From contig NZ_BNCH01000003.1 of NCBI RefSeq assembly GCF_014656375.1, positions 62,001-126,000 of the forward strand: DNA of 64,000 nt, given 5' to 3'. Source of the stretch: Aliiroseovarius zhejiangensis (GTDB lineage Bacteria; Pseudomonadota; Alphaproteobacteria; Rhodobacterales; Rhodobacteraceae). Position 1 is the first letter of the stretch. The number at the start of each line of letters is the position of its first letter. Below the pieces are notes generated by a model. The model was not told the DNA's origin. It ran no database searches and was given only the letters and a program-made list of their open reading frames with translations. The position numbers and the translations under genes were made by a program. This document shows positions 42,167-51,747 of this stretch, piece by piece.

Positions 42167-45100
42167 ATGACACGCCAAGACCCTGAATTTTCGACCTATC
42201 AGCTTTCTGACCGATACGCGCGCCAATCGGGCCGCGTCTTTCTGACCGGCACGCAGGCGTTGGTGCGTATCATGCTGGATCAGGCGCGACGCGACCGGGC
42301 GGCGGGGCTGAACACGGCGGGCTTCATTTCCGGCTATCGCGGGTCGCCCTTGGGCGGGCTGGACCTTGAATTGTGGCGCGAGAAGAAGCGCGTGGCCGAG
42401 CACAACATCACTTTCCTGCCAGCCGTGAACGAAGATCTTGGCGCCACCGCCGTTCTGGGCGCCCAACAGGCCAGCCTTGATCCCGATTGCGAGGTCGAGG
42501 GCGTGTTTTCCATGTGGTATGGCAAAGGGCCGGGGGTGGACCGGTCGGGCGACGCGCTGAAGCATGGCAACGCCTATGGCTCGGCCCCGAAAGGCGGGGT
42601 GCTGGTGGTGGCGGGCGATGACCACGGCTGTGTGTCGTCCTCCATGCCGCACCAGTCCGACGTGGCCTTCATGTCGTGGTTTATGCCAACGCTGAACCCG
42701 GCATCAGTGGCAGAGTATCTGGCCTTTGGCGAATATGGCATCGCGCTGTCGCGGTTCAGCGGCACCTGGGTCGGGTTCAAGGCGATCTCGGAAACGGTCG
42801 AGTCCGGTCAATCCGTTGAATTGCGGCCAGATCGCCAGTTCATCTATCCCGAGATCGAGGTGCCCCCCGGTGGGTTGCATGTGCGCTTGGCCGACCTGCC
42901 CAGCCCTGAAATCGAGACACGGATCGGTCACAAGCTGGCCGCCGTACGCGCCTTTGTCGAAGCCAACCCGATCGACAAGGCGATCTATGACATCAAGGAC
43001 GCGACCTTCGGGTTCGTCACCACCGGCAAAGGTCATCTGGATCTGATGGAGGCCTTGCGCCTGTTGGGCGTGGACGAGGCCAAATGCCACGCGCTGGGCA
43101 TCGACATCTACAAGATCGGTATGGTCTGGCCGCTGGATCGCCGCGATGCGCTGGACTTTGTACGCGGCAAGACCGAGGTGCTGGTGGTCGAGGAAAAACG
43201 CGGCATCATCGAAAGTCAGTTCAAGGAATATTTCTATGACTGGCCCGGCACAAAACCCGAACGGATGGTCGGGAAATACGACAGCCAGGGCGAGCCGCTA
43301 ATCCCCTGGACGGGCGAGTTGAGCCCGCTGTTGCTGGTGCCCATCGTGGCGGCCCGTCTGGACAAGGTCTTTCCCGGCGAAACCTTCACGACAAGGGCCA
43401 AGGCGTTGACGGCTGAACCGCCCTGCATCCTGAAAACCGATGGGGCCACGCGCACTCCTTACTTCTGTTCGGGTTGCCCGCACAACACGTCGACCAAGGT
43501 GCCCGAGGGCAGTGTTGCAGCGTCGGGCATCGGGTGCCACGTGATGGCAAGTTGGATGGACCGCAACACCACCGGCTATGCGCAGATGGGTGGCGAGGGT
43601 GTGCCTTGGGTTGCGCGATCGCGCTTCAACGGCGGCAAACACATCTTTCAGAATCTGGGCGAGGGCACGTGGTATCATTCGGGGTCCCTGGCGATCCGGC
43701 AAGCGATCGCTGCTGGCACCAACATCACCTACAAGATCCTCTATAATGACGCGGTGGCGATGACTGGTGGACAGCCGGTGGATGGACCGGTCAGCGTGGT
43801 GGGGATCATACAGACCTGCCGCGCCGAAGGGGTACAGCGGATCGCGCTTGTGTCCGACAATATTGGCAAGTTCACCCGGTCCGAGTTTCCCAGTGGAGTC
43901 ACCTTCCATGACCGGTCCGAAATGGATCAGGTGCAGCGTGAACTGCGTGAGATCTCTGGCGTCACGGTGCTGGTTTATGAACAGACCTGCGCCACGGAAA
44001 AACGCCGCCGCCGCAAGCGCGGCACAATGGACGACCCGAAAACGGTGCCCTACATCAACCCGCTGGTCTGCGAAGGCTGTGGCGATTGTTCGGTCGAAAG
44101 CAACTGTCTGAGCGTCGAGCCGCTGGAAACCGAGTTTGGCCGCAAACGCAAGATCAACCAGTCCAGTTGCAACAAGGACATGTCCTGCCTGAACGGGTTT
44201 TGCCCCAGTTTCGTGACGATCGAAGGGGCGACGCGGCGCAAGCGGGATACATCCGGACTGGATGTGGCGGCGATGCTGAAGGGTGTGGGGCAACCTGATT
44301 TGCCCGACATTACCGAACCTTACGATCTGTTGGTCACAGGCGTTGGCGGCACGGGCGTCGTCACGGTGGGCGCCCTGATTACCATGGCGGCTCATCTGGA
44401 AGGCAAAGGGTCCAGCGTGCTGGACTTCACCGGGTTTGCGCAGAAATTCGGCACGGTGCTCAGCTATATCCGGCTGGGTGCGGCCCCAGACAAGGTGCAT
44501 CAGGTAAGGATTGATACGGGGTCGGCGGATGCGGTGATCGGCTGCGATATGGTCGTGTCGTCCTCGCCCAAAGCATCGGTGCACTATCGCCCCGGCAGCA
44601 AGGTGGTGCTGAACCGGGCCGAGATGCCGACCGGCGACCTTGTCCTGTCGCGTGACGCGAGCCTGCGGATTGACACGCGCGAACCCTCGATCCGCGCGGC
44701 GGTGGGGACGGACAACGTGTCGGGACTTGATGCGAACCTTGCTGCCGAGACTTTGTTAGGCGATGCCGTCTATGCCAACGTGATCATGCTGGGCTACGCG
44801 TGGCAAACGGGGCTGGTCCCGGTGTCCGAAACCGCGCTGAAACAGGCCATTGAGCTGAACGGCGTGAAGATTGCCGAGAATGCCCGCGCCTTCGATCTTG
44901 GCCGTGTGCTGGCCGCCGCGCCGGACCGCGTGCCGCTGACCGACCCGAAACCGGATACACCCAAGGCACCTGCCGATCTGATCGAGAAACGCGCCGCCTT
45001 CCTGACAGATTATCAGGACGCCGCCTATGCCGACCGTTACCGTGACACATTGAACCGGTTCGGGGCGGGTTTGCCCGAAGAGATGCGGGACGAGGTGTTG

Positions 45101-45595
45101 ACCGTCGCGGCGAAGGGTCTGTTCAAGCTCATGTCCTATAAGGATGAATACGAAGTCGCGCGGCTGCATACGCGCACAGGGTTCGACGCGCGGTTGGAGC
45201 AAGAATTTGAACCCGGTTTTACCGTCAAATACCACTTTGCCCCGCCGCTTCTGCCCTTGGGCAAGGACGCGCGGGGACGACCGCGCAAACGCGCCTTCGG
45301 TGCATGGATGACGCCGGTTCTGACCCAGCTTGCACGTCTCAAAACCCTGCGTGGCACGGTGTTCGACCCGTTTGGCTACACCGCCGAACGCCGTGAAGAA
45401 GTGGCGTTGATCGGTTGGTACGAGGATGGCCTTGCGCAGCTCACCGGAAAGATCACCAAGGACAATCTTGACGACGCGATGACCTTTCTGTCCGCCCCGC
45501 TGGAGATGCGCGGTTACGGCCCGGTCAAGCGCGATGCGGTGGCAACGCAGAAACCGATCGCGGATGCCGCGATAGAGCGGGTGTCGGCAGGCTGA
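42167..45595 (+). CDS. Indolepyruvate ferredoxin oxidoreductase, fused alpha/beta subunits
   Basis: A 1142-residue enzyme that oxidatively decarboxylates arylpyruvates, made by transamination of aromatic amino acids, to aryl-acyl-CoA with TPP. The alpha-type part comes first (ISGYRGSPLGGLD). Iron-sulfur cysteines follow in CSGCPHN and a ferredoxin-like cluster CEGCGDCSVESNC, then CNKDMSCLNGFCPSF. The gamma/beta-type part begins near LLVTGVGGTGVVTVGALITM. The ATG at 42167 has GGAG seven bases upstream. Single-chain forms paired with an Lrp regulator are typical of alpha- and betaproteobacteria. Confidence 0.94.
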   Translation: MTRQDPEFSTYQLSDRYARQSGRVFLTGTQALVRIMLDQARRDRAAGLNTAGFISGYRGSPLGGLDLELWREKKRVAEHNITFLPAVNEDLGATAVLGAQQASLDPDCEVEGVFSMWYGKGPGVDRSGDALKHGNAYGSAPKGGVLVVAGDDHGCVSSSMPHQSDVAFMSWFMPTLNPASVAEYLAFGEYGIALSRFSGTWVGFKAISETVESGQSVELRPDRQFIYPEIEVPPGGLHVRLADLPSPEIETRIGHKLAAVRAFVEANPIDKAIYDIKDATFGFVTTGKGHLDLMEALRLLGVDEAKCHALGIDIYKIGMVWPLDRRDALDFVRGKTEVLVVEEKRGIIESQFKEYFYDWPGTKPERMVGKYDSQGEPLIPWTGELSPLLLVPIVAARLDKVFPGETFTTRAKALTAEPPCILKTDGATRTPYFCSGCPHNTSTKVPEGSVAASGIGCHVMASWMDRNTTGYAQMGGEGVPWVARSRFNGGKHIFQNLGEGTWYHSGSLAIRQAIAAGTNITYKILYNDAVAMTGGQPVDGPVSVVGIIQTCRAEGVQRIALVSDNIGKFTRSEFPSGVTFHDRSEMDQVQRELREISGVTVLVYEQTCATEKRRRRKRGTMDDPKTVPYINPLVCEGCGDCSVESNCLSVEPLETEFGRKRKINQSSCNKDMSCLNGFCPSFVTIEGATRRKRDTSGLDVAAMLKGVGQPDLPDITEPYDLLVTGVGGTGVVTVGALITMAAHLEGKGSSVLDFTGFAQKFGTVLSYIRLGAAPDKVHQVRIDTGSADAVIGCDMVVSSSPKASVHYRPGSKVVLNRAEMPTGDLVLSRDASLRIDTREPSIRAAVGTDNVSGLDANLAAETLLGDAVYANVIMLGYAWQTGLVPVSETALKQAIELNGVKIAENARAFDLGRVLAAAPDRVPLTDPKPDTPKAPADLIEKRAAFLTDYQDAAYADRYRDTLNRFGAGLPEEMRDEVLTVAAKGLFKLMSYKDEYEVARLHTRTGFDARLEQEFEPGFTVKYHFAPPLLPLGKDARGRPRKRAFGAWMTPVLTQLARLKTLRGTVFDPFGYTAERREEVALIGWYEDGLAQLTGKITKDNLDDAMTFLSAPLEMRGYGPVKRDAVATQKPIADAAIERVSAG

Positions 45596-45696
45596 TCCAC
45601 ACGGTCTTGTGTTGTGAGGCGCGTCGGTTTTTGATCCAACCCGCGCGCCTTTCCCGTATTAAGGTCCAAACGTCCCGCAAGACGAAGGAGCACATC

Positions 45697-46677
45697 ATGG
45701 GATTGCTGCAAGACGGCAAATGGGTCGACAGATGGTATGATACGAAGTCCACTGGCGGACGGTTCAAACGCAAGGACGCACAGTTTCGCAACTGGGTCAC
45801 CGCGGATGGATCGGCGGGCCCCAGCGGGGAAGCCGGGTTCAAGGCGGAACCGGATCGTTACCATCTTTATGTCTCGCTGGCCTGCCCGTGGGCGCATCGC
45901 ACACTGATCTTTCGCGCACTGAAAGGGCTGGAGCAGATGATCCCGATCTCGGTCGTGCACTGGCATATGGCCGAGAATGGCTGGACCTTCCACCCGGTCG
46001 AAGGCGGTGTGCCTGACACGGTGAACGGGGCCGAGTTCATGCATCAGATCTATACCACCGCAGACCCCCACTACTCGGGCCGGGTGACGGTGCCGGTTCT
46101 GTGGGACAAGAAGAACAAGACCATCGTGTCCAATGAAAGCTCGGAAATCATCCGCATGTTCAACACGGCTTTCGACGGCATCGGGGCGAAGGAGGGAGAT
46201 TTCTATCCCGCGCCGCTGCGTGACGACATCGACGCGCTGAATGACCGGATATATGACACCGTGAACAACGGGGTCTACAAGGCGGGCTTTGCCACGTCGC
46301 AAGACGCCTATGAAGAAGCGGTCGTGCCATTGTTCGATACGCTGGATTTTCTGGAACAACGATTGGCCACGCAGCGATACCTGACCGGATCAACAATCAC
46401 CGAGGCTGACTGGCGCCTGTTCACCACGCTTGTGCGCTTTGATCCCGTCTATGTCGGGCATTTCAAATGCAACCTGCGCCGGATCGTCGATTATCCGAAC
46501 CTGTGGGGGTATCTTCGCGACCTGTATCAACAGCCGGGCGTGGCAGCGACCGTCAACATGACGCATATCAAGCACCACTATTACGGCAGTCATGACACCA
46601 TCAACCCCAGCGGGGTGGTGCCGATGGGGCCGGATCTTGACCTTGACGAACCGCATGGGCGCGCGGCGTTGGGCTAA
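45697..46677 (+). CDS. Glutathionyl-hydroquinone reductase (Xi-class glutathione transferase)
   Basis: A 326-residue enzyme that reduces glutathionyl-hydroquinones with glutathione. The catalytic Cys lies in SLACPWAHRTLIFRALKGLE. The Xi-class features are present: the long N-terminal arm (GRFKRKDAQFRNWV), the VPVLWDKKNKTIVSNESSEI glutathione site, and the C-terminal ITEADWRLFTTLVRFDPVYV. The start at 45697 has GAAGGAG upstream. It stands alone after the ior gene. Confidence 0.93.
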   Translation: MGLLQDGKWVDRWYDTKSTGGRFKRKDAQFRNWVTADGSAGPSGEAGFKAEPDRYHLYVSLACPWAHRTLIFRALKGLEQMIPISVVHWHMAENGWTFHPVEGGVPDTVNGAEFMHQIYTTADPHYSGRVTVPVLWDKKNKTIVSNESSEIIRMFNTAFDGIGAKEGDFYPAPLRDDIDALNDRIYDTVNNGVYKAGFATSQDAYEEAVVPLFDTLDFLEQRLATQRYLTGSTITEADWRLFTTLVRFDPVYVGHFKCNLRRIVDYPNLWGYLRDLYQQPGVAATVNMTHIKHHYYGSHDTINPSGVVPMGPDLDLDEPHGRAALG

Positions 46678-46858
46678 CGGCCGTTCATCGCGTATGCGCA
46701 CTTTCCGGCAAGCGTAGCGTCCGCGCCGCGCTTGACCAGTTATTTCCTGAACTTCCGGGTCGCCGCTTGCCTCCTGTCTTTGCCGCATCATAATCTGCCC
46801 GAAACAGAACAGATCTGCCCCCTCGCGGCGGCGGAACAGGATTTGGGGCACAGAGCAA

Positions 46859-47857
46859 ATGGCAGGATCAAGCCGCGACACGCTGCTGGATGACAGCAGC
46901 CCGGTGCACCGGGACCGGCCCTTGATCACGTTGATCATTCCCGTGTTCAACGAAGAGCAAAGCATTCCTGTCTTTCTGGACCGCACCACCGCGGCATTGG
47001 AACCGTTGCGCGGGCGATTTGACGTCGAATACCTGTTCGTGAATGACGGTAGCCGTGATGCGACCGAGCGGACCATTCTGGCCTCCCGCAAGGATCGGCC
47101 CGAAATCTCGCTGGTGAACCTGTCGCGTAATTTCGGGAAAGAGGCCGCCCTGTCCGCCGGATTGACCCATGCGCGTGGCGACGCCGCCATTCCCATCGAC
47201 GTGGATCTGCAAGACCCGCCCGAGGTGATCCTGCAAATGGTCCGGAAATGGCAGGACGGCGCCAAGGTGGTCAACGCCCGCCGCGCCCGCCGCGACGCCG
47301 ACACATGGGCCAAGCGGACCAGTGCCGGGTTGTTTTATCGATTGTTCAACGTGCTGGCCGATCACCCCATTCCCACCGGTGTCGGCGATTTTCGCCTGCT
47401 GGATCGCGAGGTCGTGGACGCCATATGTGCAATGGGCGAACGATCGCGTTTCAACAAGGCGATCTTCAGTTGGGTGGGGTTCGAAACCACCGAGGTCGAA
47501 TATGACCGCCCCGCCCGCGCCGAGGGCGACAGCCAATGGTCATACTGGAAGCTGTGGAAACTGGCGCTGGACGGTATCTTCGCCTCGTCCACCACGCCCC
47601 TCAGGATCTGGACCTATGTGGGCCTGTCCATGGCGGTCGCGTCCCTGTTTTACTCTGCCTTCCTGTTTTTTCGAACCCTCCTCTTGGGGGTCGACACGCC
47701 CGGCTATGCCTCGACCGCGATCCTGATCCTGACCTTTGGCGGCATGAACATGTTCGCGCTGGGCATCATCGGGGAATATGTTGGCCGGATCTATACCGAA
47801 GTGCGCCAACGCCCGCTGTATATCGTGCGGTCGTACATTCAGCAGAAAGAAAACTGA
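46859..47857 (+). CDS. GtrB-like polyprenyl-phosphate glycosyltransferase (GT2)
   Basis: A 332-residue membrane-anchored glycosyltransferase that moves a sugar from a nucleotide carrier onto undecaprenyl phosphate on the cytoplasmic face. The GT-A motifs are LIIPVFNEEQSIP, FVNDGSRDAT and the metal-binding DVDLQDPPEV; RNFGKEAALSAGL is typical of DPM1/GtrB. Two C-terminal membrane helices (TYVGLSMAVASLFYSAFLFF and TFGGMNMFALGIIGEYVGRI) place it in the GtrB group. The next gene is a GtrA-glycosyltransferase fusion, so the pair probably forms one glycan-modifying unit. Confidence 0.9.
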   Translation: MAGSSRDTLLDDSSPVHRDRPLITLIIPVFNEEQSIPVFLDRTTAALEPLRGRFDVEYLFVNDGSRDATERTILASRKDRPEISLVNLSRNFGKEAALSAGLTHARGDAAIPIDVDLQDPPEVILQMVRKWQDGAKVVNARRARRDADTWAKRTSAGLFYRLFNVLADHPIPTGVGDFRLLDREVVDAICAMGERSRFNKAIFSWVGFETTEVEYDRPARAEGDSQWSYWKLWKLALDGIFASSTTPLRIWTYVGLSMAVASLFYSAFLFFRTLLLGVDTPGYASTAILILTFGGMNMFALGIIGEYVGRIYTEVRQRPLYIVRSYIQQKEN

Positions 47858-47987
47858 AGTTTCAGAAGCGGTGGGCGATGTGCAAACTTTGATCGGAAAC
47901 GAAATAGCCATTCTGCTTTCATAAATTCTCCTTATTTGAAGCTCTATATCTGCGCCGAACGGCAATGGAACCGAAAGGCTTGTTTAC

Positions 47988-49826
47988 GTGACAGCACAAT
48001 TAATCCGATTCATCGGGGTTGGTGGATTAGCCACATTTATCCATGTCGCCACGGCCTCTATCGTGTTTCAATCCTTTTCCTTTCAAGACATATGGGCGAA
48101 CTTTGTCGGATTCTGTGTGGCGGTTGTTGTGTCCTACGCGGGCCATTCACGATTTACCTTTGCATCTGCCGATGGTCAGAACGGACAGTTCAGTCGGTTT
48201 TTGTTCGTCGCCTTGTCCGGCTTGATGGCAAGCAGCACAATTGTATGGCTCGTGGATGCCTCTGGTAGCGGGTTTTATTTCGCCATGGTTCTCGTCGTGT
48301 TTTTTGTGCCCATCACGACATTTCTGGCGATGAAATTCTGGGTCTTCTCGCATCGGGAAACCGTCGTGCTTCCGTCTGGACCAATGGTACTGACAGCACT
48401 TTCTGCGACCTTTATGTTTCTGATCATCTATTGGAACTGGCCAGTTAACCACGATACAGCGTGGTATCTTGTGGCCACCCGAAAAATGCTGAATGGTGCA
48501 CAGCTTTATGTCGATATCATTGAAGTAAACCCGCCGCTGAATTTCTATTATACAGTTTTGGCGCTGTATATCGCGGATCTTCTGGGTATCAGCGACTCGA
48601 ACGGACAGTATCTTGCCGTCGCGGCGCTTTACTTTGTCAGCTTGTTGTGGACAGGGGCAATCCTTCGGAAAGTATCGCACTTGTCTAATGGTAGACTAAA
48701 CGTGTTTTTTTGTTTCATCGCACTGGTCTACGTTCTGGCCGCAGCAAGCGAAATTGCGCAACGCGACCATCTCTTGGTGCTTTTCCTTTCCCCGTGGGTC
48801 GTCAGCTATCTTTCCAGCAACGAAACACCACCTTCGCTGGCAAGTAGTGCGTTTGCCGCGGCAGGTGTATGTTTGAAACCCTTTTTTCTGGTATTCCCGC
48901 TTGTCCTGTTTGTGCGTGATATTTGGCGCGCCCGTTCTCTGCGGCCGTTTTTGTATCCACATTATCTGATGATGCTGGCAATTGGTGCCGCATATGTGGT
49001 GTTCGTCAAAACGGTTCACGCGGAGTATCTGGAAGACATCGCTCCAATGGCCGTTCATGTTTATGGGGCGTTCAAGAAAAGCACCATCGGCGTACTTGCC
49101 AGTCAGTCACTGCCGCTCATCCTGTGCGGGGTTGCGTTATTGTCGTTACTGGCATTTTACCCGTCACGTGTGAACGTTTTTCTTATTCTCGCTATTGCGG
49201 GCTTTGTTTGTTACTTGGTGCAAAGTACGGGATTCCACTATCATCTGGTTCCGCTCTTCTGTTTCACATTGCTGGGTACTGCATGGCTGTTGCTGACAAC
49301 GGAAAGGTTTACTTTTCACCTAATCCCCGCCTTGATGGCGTGCGGGCTTTTGCTGATCGGGTTGTGGCAGACTGGCAGGTATGAAAGTCAGTATACGGAC
49401 GAAGTTGTGGATCAAATTCAGGAATTCGGTCCCATCGCAAGCCTGATGGCCGCGTCAACCTTGATAGACCCCGGTGCACCCGTTGCCTTGAGGTTGGGGA
49501 TAGATTGGGTCAGCAGATACCCGCATAATTGGCTTTATCCCGGAGCAATTAATACACTTGCAGAAACAGATTGCGTTGCCGAAGCAGAGTATTGTGCGTT
49601 GCTCGAAGGCTTCGCTGAAAGGAATAGACGTGGCAATCTGGATGACATCATCCGGTACAAGCCAGACGTGATCGTTGTTGATCGTATCATTGAAAGGCTC
49701 GCTCGTGGCTCGTTCACATGGAAAACCTTCATGGAGGCTGACCCCCGGTTTGGTGATGTGATGAAAGACTACGAACTGGTGCATTCAACCCGTGAGATCG
49801 ATTACTTCTTGCGAAAAGTAAACTGA
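47988..49826 (+). CDS. GtrA flippase domain fused to a GT-C membrane glycosyltransferase
   Basis: A 612-residue polytopic protein made of two parts. Residues 1-125 are a GtrA domain with four helices (IRFIGVGGLATFIHVAT at the start; VSYAGHSRFTF in the middle). From about residue 130 a PMT/ArnT-like GT-C region begins; its first outer loop NHDTAWYLVATRKMLNG, then NPPLNFYYTVLAL, carries the expected acidic residue. About nine further helices and a soluble C-terminal domain follow. Translation starts at GTG 47988 with AAAGG upstream. The base composition is visibly more A/T-rich than its neighbours, suggesting transfer. With the GtrB-like gene it would supply carrier charging, flipping and final transfer. 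Confidence 0.82.
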   Translation: MTAQLIRFIGVGGLATFIHVATASIVFQSFSFQDIWANFVGFCVAVVVSYAGHSRFTFASADGQNGQFSRFLFVALSGLMASSTIVWLVDASGSGFYFAMVLVVFFVPITTFLAMKFWVFSHRETVVLPSGPMVLTALSATFMFLIIYWNWPVNHDTAWYLVATRKMLNGAQLYVDIIEVNPPLNFYYTVLALYIADLLGISDSNGQYLAVAALYFVSLLWTGAILRKVSHLSNGRLNVFFCFIALVYVLAAASEIAQRDHLLVLFLSPWVVSYLSSNETPPSLASSAFAAAGVCLKPFFLVFPLVLFVRDIWRARSLRPFLYPHYLMMLAIGAAYVVFVKTVHAEYLEDIAPMAVHVYGAFKKSTIGVLASQSLPLILCGVALLSLLAFYPSRVNVFLILAIAGFVCYLVQSTGFHYHLVPLFCFTLLGTAWLLLTTERFTFHLIPALMACGLLLIGLWQTGRYESQYTDEVVDQIQEFGPIASLMAASTLIDPGAPVALRLGIDWVSRYPHNWLYPGAINTLAETDCVAEAEYCALLEGFAERNRRGNLDDIIRYKPDVIVVDRIIERLARGSFTWKTFMEADPRFGDVMKDYELVHSTREIDYFLRKVN

Positions 49827-49848
49827 TCACAAGTAAAGAAAAATGCCC

Positions 49849-51231
49849 TCAATCCAGCACGACAACCTGTCCGGTTGCAATGCCCTTCTCGGTGCCGCCG
49901 TCGCGTAGCCAGACCCGGTCGCCGCCGATGCGGGCCACGCGCAGGCCGTTGAAGCTTGTGCCTTTGGTGGCCTTGATGATCCGCCCGTCGCTGAACTCAA
50001 GCAGCGCCCAGGCCGCGGCGTTGGTCTGATAGATACCGATCACCGACATTCGGTTTCGACCGTCATCTGGTTGGATGGAAGCAGCCACGGGGGTTGGAGC
50101 GGTTGCCAGATCGTCCACGCCCACAGCCGGTTCGGGGGGGCGGGGGAACGGCTCGGCGATCCGCTCAGGCTCAGATGGCAACCTGGGTTCGGGACTGCGC
50201 CGTTTTAGCGGACGTGGGGAGGCGGTGGGCGCAGACGCCAAATCGGGTTTCAGGACATCCTCTTCCGCCTTCGGCTGGGGCAAGGGCAGCGGGGTGGCGG
50301 CCAAGACCTTCGCGATCTGGTGGATCAGGTCGTCGTCGTCGGTTTTGTTGGCAATGACAGGGGCAGGTGGCGGCTGGCGCAGGTTTTCGGTGCCGTCCGC
50401 CAGATGCAGGGCAGGGGCCGTGATCGGTGTCGGCGTTGCCAGGCGCTGCGTATCAACAGAAAGAGAAGCGGGTGAGGCGGCTGGCGCTGCGACGAAATCC
50501 AGCGCGGCGAGTGATTGAGACACGTCAAGCACAACCGCATGATCCACCCGTTGCGGCCAAGTGTCCGGCTCGGCCATGGCAAACACGGTATCGGGAGAAG
50601 GGCGGGGACTGTCACTTGCGAGTGCGAAGACATCGGCCGGTGGCGGCGGCGGAACGGATATATCAACCGGTTCGGCCAGCGCGGCGACCAGCATGTCCAA
50701 CTGATACTGCGCGTCGTCGTCCGACCGGACGGACTGGTCCGGGGCCACTATGTCCTGCACCGGCGATCCGAGCGAATAGACCAGAGCCGTGTCGGCAGCA
50801 CCAAGCCCGTCGGCGCGCGCGGTTGCGTGAAGAGCAGGTGCGGGGGGCAGGTCGGTCATGTCATTGGCAGGTTTCAGCGAGGGGCCAAGACCATCCGGAT
50901 CGACCAAGGCGTGTGGCACGGGGGGCGGGGCCAGAACATGACCCGCCGTCAGGATCGCCAGGTGACCGGCCTCGGATCGTGGCGTTCGGGGTTGGTCGAG
51001 ATCGGTGGCAAATTCGGGCATATACGCTGTTGGTGCCGTTTTCTCGGGACCTTGCGCGGTCTCGCTCGGCACCGTGAACACCTCGTCCGGCGCGATGTCG
51101 CGAGTGATCGCATAGGGATCCGGCCAAACCCGTTTCGCGGCATAGATGGCGACGGACAGGAACAGCCCGCCAACGATAAACAGGACCGATAGAACGGACA
51201 ATGCCAGTCGATACGATCTTGTTCCTTTCAT
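49849..51231 (-). CDS. Proline-rich single-span membrane protein with possible GspC/PilP-like C-terminus
   Basis: A 460-residue protein. One N-terminal membrane segment (LALSVLSVLFIVGGLFLSVA) is followed by about 330 residues rich in Pro, Ala, Asp and Thr with no clear fold. A compact C-terminal domain of about 75 residues follows (MSVIGIYQTNAAAWALLEFS, then ATKGTSFNGLRVARIGGDRV). That end resembles the homology region of GspC/PilP inner-membrane proteins, which reach across the periplasm, but no type II secretion or pilus gene is nearby. I do not assign a function. It is convergent with the GtrA fusion gene across 22 bases. Confidence 0.75.
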   Translation of the reverse strand: MKGTRSYRLALSVLSVLFIVGGLFLSVAIYAAKRVWPDPYAITRDIAPDEVFTVPSETAQGPEKTAPTAYMPEFATDLDQPRTPRSEAGHLAILTAGHVLAPPPVPHALVDPDGLGPSLKPANDMTDLPPAPALHATARADGLGAADTALVYSLGSPVQDIVAPDQSVRSDDDAQYQLDMLVAALAEPVDISVPPPPPADVFALASDSPRPSPDTVFAMAEPDTWPQRVDHAVVLDVSQSLAALDFVAAPAASPASLSVDTQRLATPTPITAPALHLADGTENLRQPPPAPVIANKTDDDDLIHQIAKVLAATPLPLPQPKAEEDVLKPDLASAPTASPRPLKRRSPEPRLPSEPERIAEPFPRPPEPAVGVDDLATAPTPVAASIQPDDGRNRMSVIGIYQTNAAAWALLEFSDGRIIKATKGTSFNGLRVARIGGDRVWLRDGGTEKGIATGQVVVLD

Positions 51232-51505
51232 AATTCCAACCTGCGTCCTGATGAAATCTGGCCTTCACGATCAAGCGCCCGGTCGCACGGCTTGTCAATA
51301 TTGGCGCGTTACCGGCTAGCGTTGCAGACTGTTCTAGCGGTGGACTGTTGCGCGAAAACACAAATACAGGTGAAGGGTTTCGGTGAAGATCACAGGATGA
51401 TTTAGCTTATTCCAACATTTGCCCTTCCCACTGGAAAGAACATACAGAACTACAGCAGGGGCCGGTCTGATCCAGCCGGTCACAGAAAACCATGGTGAAG
51501 GAAAC

Positions 51506-51582
51506 TGGTCGGGCTGAGAGGATTCGAACCTCCGACCCCCTGCTCCCGAAGCAGGTGCGCTACCAGGCTGCGCTACAGCCCG
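51506..51582 (-). tRNA. tRNA-Pro (anticodon CGG)
   Basis: Cloverleaf read on the minus strand: acceptor CGGGCTG pairs with CAGCCCG, then discriminator A and an encoded CCA. The D arm carries GCGCAGCCTGGTAGCGC. The anticodon stem CCTGC/GCAGG encloses the loop TTCGGGA, giving CGG, which reads proline CCG. The T arm contains GGTTCGAATCC. Length 77 with CCA. Confidence 0.97.
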
Positions 51583-51595
51583 ACCGTGACGGGCG

Positions 51596-51623
51596 GGATA
51601 AACTGAGTTGCGGTCAGAGGCAA
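51596..51623 (-). promoter_or_regulatory. Candidate sigma-70 promoter of tRNA-Pro
   Basis: On the minus strand TTGCCT (51623-51618), a 16-base spacer and TTATCC (51601-51596). The start point would lie about seven bases before the mature tRNA 5' end at 51582. Confidence 0.45.
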
Positions 51624-51692
51624 GCCCAGAAATGCCTTTGTGGCAACGTCGGGATCTATTTATCTTCCTGCCGACCAGCCAGACGCAAGATG

Positions 51693-51721
51693 AAAACGGC
51701 CGATGTGATCATCGGCCGTTT
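51693..51721 (-). terminator. Rho-independent terminator after leuB
   Basis: AAACGGCCGAT and ATCGGCCGTTT form a perfect 11-base-pair stem with a six-base loop. On the minus strand TTTTC follows. It begins about 26 bases after the leuB stop. Confidence 0.8.
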
Positions 51722-51747
51722 CAAGAAGCACGCGGGCGTTTGTTGCG

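Noticed and set aside
45593-45622. TGATCC near the end of the ior gene as a fourth sigma-E promoter
   Set aside because: At 18 bases spacing the -10 would read AGGCGC, unlike the TA(A/T)T of the three accepted promoters.
48000-49826. A prophage or genomic island around the A/T-rich glycosyltransferase gene
   Set aside because: No integrase, transposase, direct repeats or attachment site is seen. The neighbouring tRNA-Pro lies 1.7 kb away beyond a normal-composition gene.
51456-51482. GCCGGTC repeated around TGATCC upstream of the tRNA as a regulatory site
   Set aside because: It is a short direct repeat with only a four-base palindrome, and no -10 element lies at the sigma-E spacing.
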